From positions 62,001 to 126,000 of the forward strand of contig NZ_BONX01000045.1 of assembly GCF_016862935.1 (NCBI RefSeq): DNA of 64,000 nt, read 5' to 3'. The DNA is from Plantactinospora mayteni (GTDB taxonomy: Bacteria > Actinomycetota > Actinomycetes > Mycobacteriales > Micromonosporaceae). Below the pieces are notes generated by a model. The model was not told the DNA's origin. It saw only the letters and a program-made list of their open reading frames with translations, and searched no databases. How positions within the stretch are numbered: the stretch's first letter is position 1; the number at the start of each line of letters is the position of its first letter. The translations under genes were made by a program, and so were the position numbers. This document shows, piece after piece, positions 50,999-58,685 of this stretch.

Positions 50999-51322
50999 CG
51001 CTCCTTTTGGGCCGTGCCCGATGGCCTGGTCAGCCGCAGCCGCCGACCAGGATCGGGAGTGTGGGATTGTCTATAGGTCCAACCGGAGAACGGCGTCCGG
51101 GACACGCCGGAACCTGGCGGCGGAGTCAATTGGTTGGATTGCCGACTGAATGCTTGCAGTCCGGACGACCCCGCGCCCAGATATGTGATTGCGTTTCGAG
51201 TTGCGGGAGCGCTCGCGGACGACATCCGGCCCGGGGCCGGCGATCCGGCGCCCGGCTGTGGTCGGGGTCCTTGCAGGGGGTGGAGGAGAAGTCAAACGGA
51301 CGGTGGAGCCGTCGTGGGTAGG
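50999..51322. promoter_or_regulatory. Promoter region of the aminotransferase/NRPS-like operon
   Basis: This 324-bp gap lies between two minus-strand genes. CCTATAGACAAT on the minus strand (near 51066-51080) is a plausible -10 region for the aminotransferase operon. CAAT-TGGTTGG-ATTG (51128-51142) is a small inverted repeat. No gene is credible here. Confidence 0.4.
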
Positions 51323-53719
51323 TCAGCGGTAGTCGCAGACCCCGGTCGGGAAGATCTGTTCGAGGCGCCGCCGCTCGGCGTCGGTCGGGCGCCACGACCC
51401 GTAGAGTCCCCGGGCGACCGCCACCCGGACCGGCTGCCGGTCGCAGGCGTAGACGCCGCCCTCGATCGGACCACCGGCGACGGTCCGGGACGTTCCGTAG
51501 AGCGGGAACTGCCGGGTGCAGGCGCCGACCGGCCGGTTGTCGAGGATGCCGTCCCAGACGTGGTCGCCCCGGGCGATCTCCGTACCGGCGGTACTGAAAC
51601 AACGGTCCACGGCAAGGGCCGGCTTGTTGCCCTGCACGCCCCGCCACGGCCGGCCACGCAGGTTCGCCATCCAGTCGTCGATCACCGCCAGCGCCTCCGG
51701 AGTCTGGTCGAACGCCTCGACCGGCCGGGCGTCGGTGAACCAGATGACCTGGTTGCCGGCGTCCCGGTCGTGGTCCCGCATCCGCTGCCGGGACGCGAAG
51801 GACTGGTGCGAGTTGTGCATGTCCAGTTGCTCTTCGAGGTAGTGCCGCCAGTCGATGACCGGGATGTCGATGTCGCCGGTGAAGACGATCCCCGACTCGT
51901 ACGCGGCCCGGATCGCCTGCCGGTCCCCCGTGGTACGCGGTGCCGGTGTCCGGCCGCCGTCCGGTGACAGTCGCATGTTCCGGGACGACCAGGGGTCGAA
52001 CTGGGCCGGGTCGGCACAGGCTGCCGGAATGAACGGGCAGCCCTCCTGCACCATCTCCGGCTGCGGTTTCCAGGAGCCGACCCGGGCGTTCAGGTCGAGG
52101 AACTCGGCCGGGGTGATCCGGCCCGAGGTCAGCGCCGACAGCCCGTACTGGACGCCGACGTTGTCCCAGGTGGACCGGGCGTACCCGTCCGGGCCGGTGC
52201 CGTAGATGGTGACCAGGTCGCCCCAGTGCGACCACTGCACCGTCTCGGCGACCCCGGGCGGGTCCATCTGGGCCCAAAGCGGGTCACCGGGCGACCAGTG
52301 CGGGTTGAGTGCCAGCGGGGTCAGCCCACGCCAGCCCTCGACGCACTCGGTGGACCCGGGCGCACCGCCGAGGTACGGGTTCGACACCGTCGCGCTGGCG
52401 TTCATGCCGATCAGCCAGGTCCGGTTCTCCCAGTCCCGCCACTTCGGGTTCGCCCGATCGGTGACGTCCATGTAGTACTCGAGCAGCTCACAGTCGCCGA
52501 CGTGGATCGTCTGGGTGGCCATGTCCGGATACGAGTACTGCGGTATCGCCGCGTCGATGAGCCGGTTGGCGTAGTTCTGGCCGTAGACGTACTGCTGGAG
52601 GCCGCCGCCGGAGCCGCCGACCCCGACCGTGTAGAGCGGGACGCCGTACTCCTCGACGAAGTGTTCCTTCAGCATCAGCGCGGTCTCGCCGCCGAGTACC
52701 AGGTTGTAGTGGGTGGCGGTGCGGGTGCCGGTGGAGTAGAGAACGGCGTAGCCGAGCGAGAGTCCCTCGTGGTAGAGATGCCCACCCGGAAGCCGGCCCT
52801 GGTCGTGGCCGATCGCCACTCCGCCGTCGAAGCGGTAGATGACCCGCCGGTTCCAGCCCGCCTCCAGGACCGCGATGGAGTAGACGAACCGGTTGATGGT
52901 GCCGCGCTCCCGGCGTACGACGTAGTCGACGGTCCGGCCGTCCAGGTTGCGGGTGGTGGTCAGGTCGGCCGGGCGGGTGCCGTCCGCCGGCATCGACTTG
53001 AACGTGCCGTCGGTTGCCCGGTAGAGCCGGTCCGTGACGGTCGGGGCGGCACAGTCCCGGCTCCAGCCGACGACTTCGCCCTCCGGGCCGCGTACCCGCA
53101 TGCCCTGCCCGTCCTGGTTGTCCACCAGTGGCTGGCCGAGCCCGTTCTGCTCGGTGCGGCAGAGGAAGGGGTACTGCCGCGGCCCGGAGAAGATCGGCCC
53201 GGCGGCGGGATGGTTGCGTACGGCCAGCGTCGCGGTCCGGGCCGACCGGGCGCTCGCCCGGAGCAGGTTGGCGCCGTCCCGGAGCCCGTCGACCACGCCG
53301 CGCAGCGACCGGCCGTCGACCTGGAGCGTGCGGGTGACGTCGGTACCGTTGCGGGTGACCCGGACCGAACGCGGGTCGATCCGGCCGTCGAAGGTGACCC
53401 GGACCAGCGCGTCGCCACCGCTGACCTGGTCCGGCCGGCTGGACAGGATCTCGATGTCGAGCCGCTGCCCGGCGCTACCGGTCCAGGCGGCGGCCGGCGT
53501 CGCCGCACCGACAACGAGTACGACGGTCAGGGCAATCCCGAGCCCACCGGTGAAGCCCCGGTGGATGCGGGACGGTGCGGACCCGCTGCCAGGCTCGACG
53601 CGCAGGACGGAACGGCTCCGTCGGCTGAGCCGGCCGGGGTGGACGGTGGCGTCAGCGGAACGGGGGACGGTGGCGTCAGCGGTACGCCGACGGCGAGTGA
53701 GGAACCTGAGCACAGACAT
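51323..53719 (-). CDS. Secreted DUF6351-family protein, hydrolase-like
   Basis: A 798-residue exported protein. A long Arg-rich N-terminus is followed by a hydrophobic segment (GLGIALTVVLVVGAATPAAA) and a cleavage-like AAAW near residue 78. The mature part has an early beta domain and a PFLCRTEQNGLGQPLVDN motif typical of the DUF6351 family. It also has GGSGGGLQQY, which fits a nucleophile elbow of alpha/beta hydrolases, and a paired-Cys C-terminal region. Extracellular esterase or depolymerase activity is plausible but unproven. ATG at 53719 follows GGAGAG. Confidence 0.8.
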   Translation of the reverse strand: MSVLRFLTRRRRTADATVPRSADATVHPGRLSRRSRSVLRVEPGSGSAPSRIHRGFTGGLGIALTVVLVVGAATPAAAWTGSAGQRLDIEILSSRPDQVSGGDALVRVTFDGRIDPRSVRVTRNGTDVTRTLQVDGRSLRGVVDGLRDGANLLRASARSARTATLAVRNHPAAGPIFSGPRQYPFLCRTEQNGLGQPLVDNQDGQGMRVRGPEGEVVGWSRDCAAPTVTDRLYRATDGTFKSMPADGTRPADLTTTRNLDGRTVDYVVRRERGTINRFVYSIAVLEAGWNRRVIYRFDGGVAIGHDQGRLPGGHLYHEGLSLGYAVLYSTGTRTATHYNLVLGGETALMLKEHFVEEYGVPLYTVGVGGSGGGLQQYVYGQNYANRLIDAAIPQYSYPDMATQTIHVGDCELLEYYMDVTDRANPKWRDWENRTWLIGMNASATVSNPYLGGAPGSTECVEGWRGLTPLALNPHWSPGDPLWAQMDPPGVAETVQWSHWGDLVTIYGTGPDGYARSTWDNVGVQYGLSALTSGRITPAEFLDLNARVGSWKPQPEMVQEGCPFIPAACADPAQFDPWSSRNMRLSPDGGRTPAPRTTGDRQAIRAAYESGIVFTGDIDIPVIDWRHYLEEQLDMHNSHQSFASRQRMRDHDRDAGNQVIWFTDARPVEAFDQTPEALAVIDDWMANLRGRPWRGVQGNKPALAVDRCFSTAGTEIARGDHVWDGILDNRPVGACTRQFPLYGTSRTVAGGPIEGGVYACDRQPVRVAVARGLYGSWRPTDAERRRLEQIFPTGVCDYR

Positions 53720-54048
53720 CGGTCTCTCCGTCTTCTCTCCCGGAGCCCGGATGGTGGCGAGCACCGACGATGTCACGGGGATCGCTCCCTTGTCGAGGTC
53801 GGAGCGGGGGCGTGGCCGCCGGAGGTCGGGCATCGGACCCCGACTGACCTGGCGACCAGCGCCCTACTCCTGCGGATCGACCTCCTCTCGCACTTCCCTC
53901 CGTACGCCTGGTCGGCCTTCGTCGCGCGAGTCAAGGCTTCGGCCAGTACCCTCTGATCGCCCGGCCCACGACGCCCCGGACCGGCGGGGCGAGCGCTTGC
54001 CACCCTCGGGGTCGCGGGCTGCTCCGACGGTGCGGACGTACGGGAATC
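53720..54048. promoter_or_regulatory. Divergent intergenic region
   Basis: This 329-bp gap lies between the DUF6351 gene (minus) and an unknown gene (plus). I see no clear promoter, hairpin or conserved small ORF. Confidence 0.3.
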
Positions 54049-55224
54049 GTGGAGAGGTGGGCTGCCCGAGTGGACCGGTTGAGCTGGCGGGCCGGGTCCG
54101 GAGACCTTGGGGACTGGCTGGCCGAGATCTTCGACCGCTTCGCCGTATCACCCGAAGGATTCACGGTGCAGCGTGGTGGAAAGAAGACACCGCGCTATGA
54201 CGGAGCGCCGAACGGCCGCCCCTACGACCAGGAGATCAGCCGCACCTATCCGCGCACGGTCGACGCCCTGGTGTCCGGTCTCGGCGAGGACAACGTGCGG
54301 GAGGTGGGCTTCACGGTCGACTCCCCGGATTGGTGGTGGCTGTGGGCACGCCCGCATGACCGCTCCAAGACGGACTGGATCAAGGTGACCATGCCCGGTA
54401 CTCGGATGTCGAACTGGCCGCTTCCCGCAACGCTGCGGGACGGCCGGGATCTTCGCCGGTTGCTCGGCACGCTCGCCGGGATGCTCGGCACGGCGCCGCC
54501 CGATTACGACGTCGACAGCGCGCGTGCGCGGTACTCCCAGCCGGTCGAGATCAAGAAAAGGGTCAGCTCGGACACGTACTGGCTGTGGGTCACCGGGTGG
54601 GGGCACGAGACGCTGTCCCTCCGCGGGGAGACCGTACGGCTTGTGGGCGACCTTTCGCGGCTGTTCGGTCCACGGGGACCGACGCCGCTCCCGCTCGACT
54701 CGCTCGGCAGCCTCGCCCACCTGTACGAGACGTTGATGGTCGAACTCGGCCGCCGGTGGGCGATCCGGTGGGCCGAGCCGCTACCGATACCCGACGACGT
54801 GCGTTTGCCGCCCGACGCCCGCCTCACCGTGACCAGAACGCCGGGCGCCGACCCGTCCTTGCAGGTCACGGCGGAGGAGTTGCTCATCGAAGCCGACCAC
54901 CCGGCCCACTCACTGCGGGAGAGGATCACGCTGCTGCTGTGCCCCCAGCTCTACACCCCCTGCGCGCCAGCAGACCTGCCCAACTGGCTGCGGTCGCTGG
55001 AGAAGGGGGTGTTCGGCAGGTCGGGCATCTGGACGGTACGCGGCCAGGGCTGGCGGCCACCGCAACATCGGGGAGCGGCCACGGTGGCTCGTGCCCTGCT
55101 CGAACAGGGCGTTACCGGCCGCGCCTCGGTGGGGCTGGCAGGTGCGGAGTTCCTGACCGTTCAGGGCCTGCTGCTCGGCGGTGAGCCGGTGGAATTGGCG
55201 GGACGAAGCAGAGTCAAGCGATAG
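54049..55224 (+). CDS. Protein of unknown function, cytoplasmic
   Basis: A 391-residue protein with no signal peptide or membrane segment. The N-terminal half is charged and Trp-rich (TVDSPDWWWLWARPHDRSKTDW), and the C-terminal half has alternating alpha/beta character with DLPNWLRSLEKGVFG. It does not match a family I know. The start is uncertain: GTG at 54049 or GTG at 54070, neither with a strong ribosome-binding site. Coding bias is good throughout. Confidence 0.65.
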   Translation: MERWAARVDRLSWRAGSGDLGDWLAEIFDRFAVSPEGFTVQRGGKKTPRYDGAPNGRPYDQEISRTYPRTVDALVSGLGEDNVREVGFTVDSPDWWWLWARPHDRSKTDWIKVTMPGTRMSNWPLPATLRDGRDLRRLLGTLAGMLGTAPPDYDVDSARARYSQPVEIKKRVSSDTYWLWVTGWGHETLSLRGETVRLVGDLSRLFGPRGPTPLPLDSLGSLAHLYETLMVELGRRWAIRWAEPLPIPDDVRLPPDARLTVTRTPGADPSLQVTAEELLIEADHPAHSLRERITLLLCPQLYTPCAPADLPNWLRSLEKGVFGRSGIWTVRGQGWRPPQHRGAATVARALLEQGVTGRASVGLAGAEFLTVQGLLLGGEPVELAGRSRVKR

Positions 55225-55336
55225 CACATGTCCCGTCCCGTTCAGGTCACGGTCCATTGTGTCGTGTTCCTGACTGAAACGGGCAAGGCGTCTGGCGTGT
55301 GTGTCCTACGTTGGACCAAATTTCGGGGAGGAACAC

Positions 55337-56356
55337 ATGCTCAAGATTTCACGACGGACGGTGCTGCGGGGAGTCGCGGTCACGGCCGCAGGCGTCGCGC
55401 TGACGTCCGGATCCTCTGTCGCGGCGTCTGCCGCGGTCGCACCCGCTGCCGGTGGCACCACCTGCACGATGCAGACGCTGCCGGTGCCGGCGAACACCTA
55501 CCGCAGCGAGGTCGCGGCGATCGACTCGTCCGGCCGGTTCATTCTCGGCTCGGCGATCGTACGCGAGGAGACCGACACATATCCGGTCCTGCTGTGGGAC
55601 CGCGGCCGGCTGACCAGCTTCGACCCGCCGGCACCGGGCGGGCAGCCGGTCGACGTGAACCGCGACGGCGTCGTCGTCGGCAACGGTTCGGGGTTCCCCA
55701 CGTCGCCGCCGTGGACGTACCGCAACGGGGTGGCGACCCTGCTGCCGGTGATCGACCCGGCTGACTGGACCACGGTCGTGGCGATCAACTCGCGCGGCGA
55801 CATCGCGGGAATGGGCTGGACCTCGAACGGTGAATCGTACGGGCTGCTGTGGCGGGCGGCCCGTACGAGCACGGTCCAGGTGGTCAACACTCCGGTGGGG
55901 TCGACGATCAGCGGCCTCACCGACGACGGCACCATCGTCGGGCGCACCGGCGAGGCCGAGTCGACCGCATGGATGCGGACGCCTTCCGGCGTCGTACGTC
56001 CGCTGGTCGGTCCGGATGGCGACGCGGACGGGTACGTTCTGGCCGCGAACGGGCACTGGGCGGTTGGCCAGGGCCGGCAGGCCGGCGCGCTCGTCGGGCT
56101 GCGGTGGGACCTGCGAACCGGTCAGCCCACCGTGCTCGACTCGCGGCTCGACATCAACCCCACCGATGTCAACGCCCACGGCACCGTACTGGCCGGAGAC
56201 CAGTTGCAGCGCGGCAACACCGTTGTGACGCTCCCGTCGCCCGACCCCAGCCAGCCGGTCGCCGGCCGCTCCCTCGCCGACGACCAGACGGTGGCCGGCT
56301 TCCACAACAACCGGCTTCCCGGCGGGGTGCGGGCGGTGCGCTGGATCGGCTGCTAA
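55337..56356 (+). CDS. TAT-exported HAF-repeat-like beta-propeller protein
   Basis: A 339-residue exported protein. The twin-arginine signal SRRTVLRG is followed by an Ala-rich stretch ending near AASAAVA. The mature protein consists of repeated units of the form AINSRGDIAGMGWTSNGESYGLLW and GLTDDGTIVGRTGEAESTAWM, the pattern of HAF-type extracellular propeller repeats, about six blades. The role may be surface binding or lyase-like; no catalytic residues are evident. GGGGAGG lies five bases before ATG 55337. A 19-bp tandem repeat begins in its last codons. Confidence 0.8.
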   Translation: MLKISRRTVLRGVAVTAAGVALTSGSSVAASAAVAPAAGGTTCTMQTLPVPANTYRSEVAAIDSSGRFILGSAIVREETDTYPVLLWDRGRLTSFDPPAPGGQPVDVNRDGVVVGNGSGFPTSPPWTYRNGVATLLPVIDPADWTTVVAINSRGDIAGMGWTSNGESYGLLWRAARTSTVQVVNTPVGSTISGLTDDGTIVGRTGEAESTAWMRTPSGVVRPLVGPDGDADGYVLAANGHWAVGQGRQAGALVGLRWDLRTGQPTVLDSRLDINPTDVNAHGTVLAGDQLQRGNTVVTLPSPDPSQPVAGRSLADDQTVAGFHNNRLPGGVRAVRWIGC

Positions 56357-56426
56357 GCCGGGGATCGGCTGCTAGGCCGGGGATCGGCTGCTAGGCCGGG
56401 GATCGGCTGCTAGGCCGGGGATCGGC
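56343..56426. repeat. 19-bp tandem repeat spanning the stop codon
   Basis: GATCGGC recurs at 56344, 56363, 56382, 56401 and 56420, a 19-bp period (unit GGGATCGGCTGCTAGGCCG). The first copy encodes the final Ile-Gly-Cys-stop of the HAF-like protein; the following copies carry TAG where the gene has TAA. Confidence 0.93.
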
Positions 56427-56666
56427 GGGCGCGGCCGGGGCCGCCTCGACGGATCCGGGGGACATCGACGTCCTCGAACGGTATGACGGCAGGGCGCGGG
56501 CCGGGGCTACGGCGAAGTGGTCCCGGCCCGCCGGCTCAGACCAGTAGGGCCGGGCGCCGTCCCCGCGCCCGGATTGACCGTGCTGACCACCCCGGCTGCC
56601 GGCAGGGTCGTTGACGCCGATGCTGTTGTCGCGGCACATTCAGTTCCCAGGTCGGCGCCGGTGTGG
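56427..56666. other. Intergenic stretch without visible features
   Basis: About 240 bp lie between the 19-bp repeat array and the end of the MauE-like gene. Short open frames here lack ribosome-binding sites and look like background. Confidence 0.4.
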
Positions 56667-57257
56667 TCAGCCACCCGACCGGCCGCCCCGGCGGGCGGTA
56701 CCCCGACGGGCCGCCCCGGCTGGCGGGCTGACGGGCAGGAACAGGGCGGCGATGTCGTCGAGCCGGACGACGACGAGCGCGCCCACCACGGCCAGCGGTA
56801 CGGAGAGCACCGCGGTCTGGACCGTCATCCCGGCATCCCCGAGCGAGGCGTACGCGCCGATCCCGGCGACCACGGTCAGCACAAGGTTGCGGGCGAGATG
56901 CCGCCGGCCGAACGGGGCTGCCGCGGCTTCCCCGAAGCACCGGCAGGACGCCTGCGTACCACGGCTGAGCACCACCGCGACCGCCACCGTGAACCCCGCC
57001 AACAGGGACGCCGCCAGCGCGAACCCGACAGTCGTCACCGCGCCGACGGGCAGCGGTACCAACAGCAGGGGCACCGCCGCCTCGGCCGCCACCACCGCCC
57101 CCGCCAGCGGGACGACCACCGATGCCGGCAGCAGGTCCATGGTCCGCAGCGAGTCGACGAACGCCCGGAACGCGGGCCGCCCGCGTAGCTTGCTGACGGC
57201 CGACGCCAGGAAAACCAGCGCGAGCAGGCACCGGCTGAACTCCACCACGTACGACAT
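56667..57257 (-). CDS. MauE/DoxX-like thiol-redox membrane protein
   Basis: A 196-residue membrane protein of the MauE type with four membrane segments. The family pattern includes RCLLALVFLASAVSKLR at the start and RGTQASCRCFGE, with the redox Cys pair Cys105-x-Cys107, after the third segment. MauE proteins help form disulfides in the methylamine dehydrogenase light chain, probably as the membrane partner of MauD. Here it would recycle oxidising power for the Cys-rich peptide encoded nearby. GGGAG precedes ATG 57257. The C-terminal tail is Arg/Gly-rich. Confidence 0.88.
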   Translation of the reverse strand: MSYVVEFSRCLLALVFLASAVSKLRGRPAFRAFVDSLRTMDLLPASVVVPLAGAVVAAEAAVPLLLVPLPVGAVTTVGFALAASLLAGFTVAVAVVLSRGTQASCRCFGEAAAAPFGRRHLARNLVLTVVAGIGAYASLGDAGMTVQTAVLSVPLAVVGALVVVRLDDIAALFLPVSPPAGAARRGTARRGGRSGG

Positions 57258-57325
57258 CTTCTCCCGCCTCCTGACATTGCTCGCCGCTGAAGCCGGCCTG
57301 TCTTCTGCTCCGCTACCGTGGCGCG

Positions 57326-57778
57326 GTGCACGCACCCACTCTGCTGATCATCGCCGGCTCGTTCGTGGCGCTCGGGGTAGCCGTGTTGGCTGCCCGCGCC
57401 CTGCTCCAGGTCGTCGGGGTCAACGGCGACAGCATGACCCCGACATACCAGGACGGCGACCAACTCCTCGTACTCCGGCGGGGATTCCGGCGCCGGCTGC
57501 GGGTCGGCGCCGTCGTCGTCTGCCTGCCGCCCCCCGGCATCAGGATCACCGCGGGCGACGCCGACGCCGCCACGCAGTTGATGGTCAAGCGGGTGGCGGC
57601 GCTGCCGGCCGGACAGGTCTACGTCCTCGGTGACGCGCCCCGGCACAGCCTCGACTCACGGGCATTCGGCGCGCTCCCGCCGGAGCTGGTGCGGGGCGTG
57701 GTCATCCGACGGCTGCGGGCCGCCCTGGGGTCATCGCCCGGCGGGCACGACGTCGCGCCCCGGGAACAGGCTGGGTAG
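57326..57778 (+). CDS. S26-family signal peptidase
   Basis: A 150-residue membrane-anchored serine protease. One N-terminal membrane segment (about 5-28) precedes GVNGDSMTPT with nucleophile Ser36, the general-base region MVKRVAALPAG with Lys88, and GDAPRHSLDSRAFG, the third conserved box. It is shorter than housekeeping signal peptidase I, as is usual for pathway-dedicated versions. Located inside the Cys-rich peptide cluster, it is the obvious candidate to remove the peptide leader. Its 3' end overlaps the convergent MauD-like gene by 48 bp. Confidence 0.9.
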   Translation: MHAPTLLIIAGSFVALGVAVLAARALLQVVGVNGDSMTPTYQDGDQLLVLRRGFRRRLRVGAVVVCLPPPGIRITAGDADAATQLMVKRVAALPAGQVYVLGDAPRHSLDSRAFGALPPELVRGVVIRRLRAALGSSPGGHDVAPREQAG

Positions 57779-58324
57779 CTGGCTGGCGTTGTTGCTGACC
57801 CCGGCCACCCGGTCGTCGGTGTCGACCAGATAGAACGCGGGGAACGCGGCGACCTGGAAGGCCGACTGGAGCGCCCCGTCGAGCGGCTCGTGGACGATGG
57901 CCGCCCGAGTGTCGTGCACGCCCAACGCCGCCACCAGCTCGGCGCGCTCGCGGTCCGCACGGTCCCGGTCCGGCTCCGGGCGCAGCCTGGTGAGCACGAC
58001 GAGGACCGCCATCGGGGTGTCGAGCGCTTCCGCGAGCGCCGCCCGCACCGAGGGCAGTTGCTCCTTGCACCCCGAACAGTCGGGGGCGAGGAACGCCACC
58101 AGACCGCCCGACGCGCGCAGCGAGGCGATGGACACCACGTCCCCGCCGGCGGTCGACGCGGTGAAGTCCGGCACCTGCGCGCCGACCGGGAGGGTCACCA
58201 CCGGGCGGGCGGCGGCCAACTCCTGGGTGTGCTCACGCAGCTTCCTGATGACGCCGAAGGTGAGCAGCAGGTTCAGCAGCGTGAGAATGGTGAGGACGAC
58301 GAGTACGGCGACGACGACGGGCAT
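57731..58324 (-). CDS. MauD/TlpA-like thioredoxin-fold protein
   Basis: A 197-residue membrane-anchored thioredoxin-like protein. One membrane segment (about 3-24) is followed by the fold with QVPDFTASTAGGDVVS and the active site APDCSGC (Cys83 and Cys86), and a late FPAFYLVDTD with the cis-Pro region. This is the MauD pattern, and MauD works with MauE to form disulfides in a Cys-rich partner. It lies 79 bp downstream of the Cys-rich peptide gene on the same strand. CAGGAG precedes ATG 58324. Confidence 0.9.
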   Translation of the reverse strand: MPVVVAVLVVLTILTLLNLLLTFGVIRKLREHTQELAAARPVVTLPVGAQVPDFTASTAGGDVVSIASLRASGGLVAFLAPDCSGCKEQLPSVRAALAEALDTPMAVLVVLTRLRPEPDRDRADRERAELVAALGVHDTRAAIVHEPLDGALQSAFQVAAFPAFYLVDTDDRVAGVSNNASQLPSLFPGRDVVPAGR

Positions 58325-58403
58325 GGGTTCGCTCCTGACGGGAATGGGCACGAGCGCGTCGCGGCTGGGTGGTGCCCGGCCGCGACGCTTCCACGGGCGT
58401 TAC

Positions 58404-58589
58404 TCAGCAGTCCGTACTCCACCAGCACTCGCACGAGCTGTTACAGACGCGGTACTTGAATCGGGTGTTGGTGAACCGGCAGCACATCGGGGTGTTGGTG
58501 CAGGGCGGCTGGCAGACTGCCGAGGCAGTGGTCTTGGGCAGCATCAGTGCCAAGAACCGGTCCGCGAGTGCGCCGACGTGACGGGTCAT
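58404..58589 (-). CDS. Cys-rich peptide, candidate secreted disulfide-rich precursor
   Basis: A 61-residue peptide with two clear parts. The leader (residues 1-24) is amphipathic, without a classic Sec signal, and ends in PKTTASA, an AxA-like site for signal peptidase. The core (25-61) holds eight Cys (26, 30, 36, 37, 49, 53, 55, 61) and an adjacent Trp pair (CECWWSTDC), a layout suited to four disulfides. GGAGG lies eight bases before ATG 58589. Neighbours provide disulfide formation (MauE, MauD), leader cleavage (S26), control (SARP) and export (ABC). Toxin, bacteriocin or signalling peptide are all possible. Confidence 0.8.
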   Translation of the reverse strand: MTRHVGALADRFLALMLPKTTASAVCQPPCTNTPMCCRFTNTRFKYRVCNSSCECWWSTDC

Positions 58590-58636
58590 ATCGCGTACCT
58601 CCAATCTGGATCTAGACTGATCGCGGACGGTAGCCG

Positions 58637-58651
58637 GACGTGCTACACGTC
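58637..58651. promoter_or_regulatory. Perfect palindrome between divergent peptide and SARP genes
   Basis: GACGTG-CTA-CACGTC is an exact 6+3+6 inverted repeat, 48 bp from the peptide start and 35 bp from the SARP start. It is the best operator candidate for joint control. Confidence 0.55.
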
Positions 58652-58685
58652 GACCTACAAGATCGATACAACCGCTTGAGGTGCC

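Noticed and set aside
56391-56639. 82-codon minus-strand frame after the 19-bp repeats
   Set aside because: No ribosome-binding site, partly made of the repeat array, and Pro/Ala/Ser-rich background composition.
56667-58589. Methylamine dehydrogenase cluster because of MauE and MauD
   Set aside because: There is no heavy chain, MauG or amicyanin gene, and the Cys-rich peptide is much shorter than the light chain.
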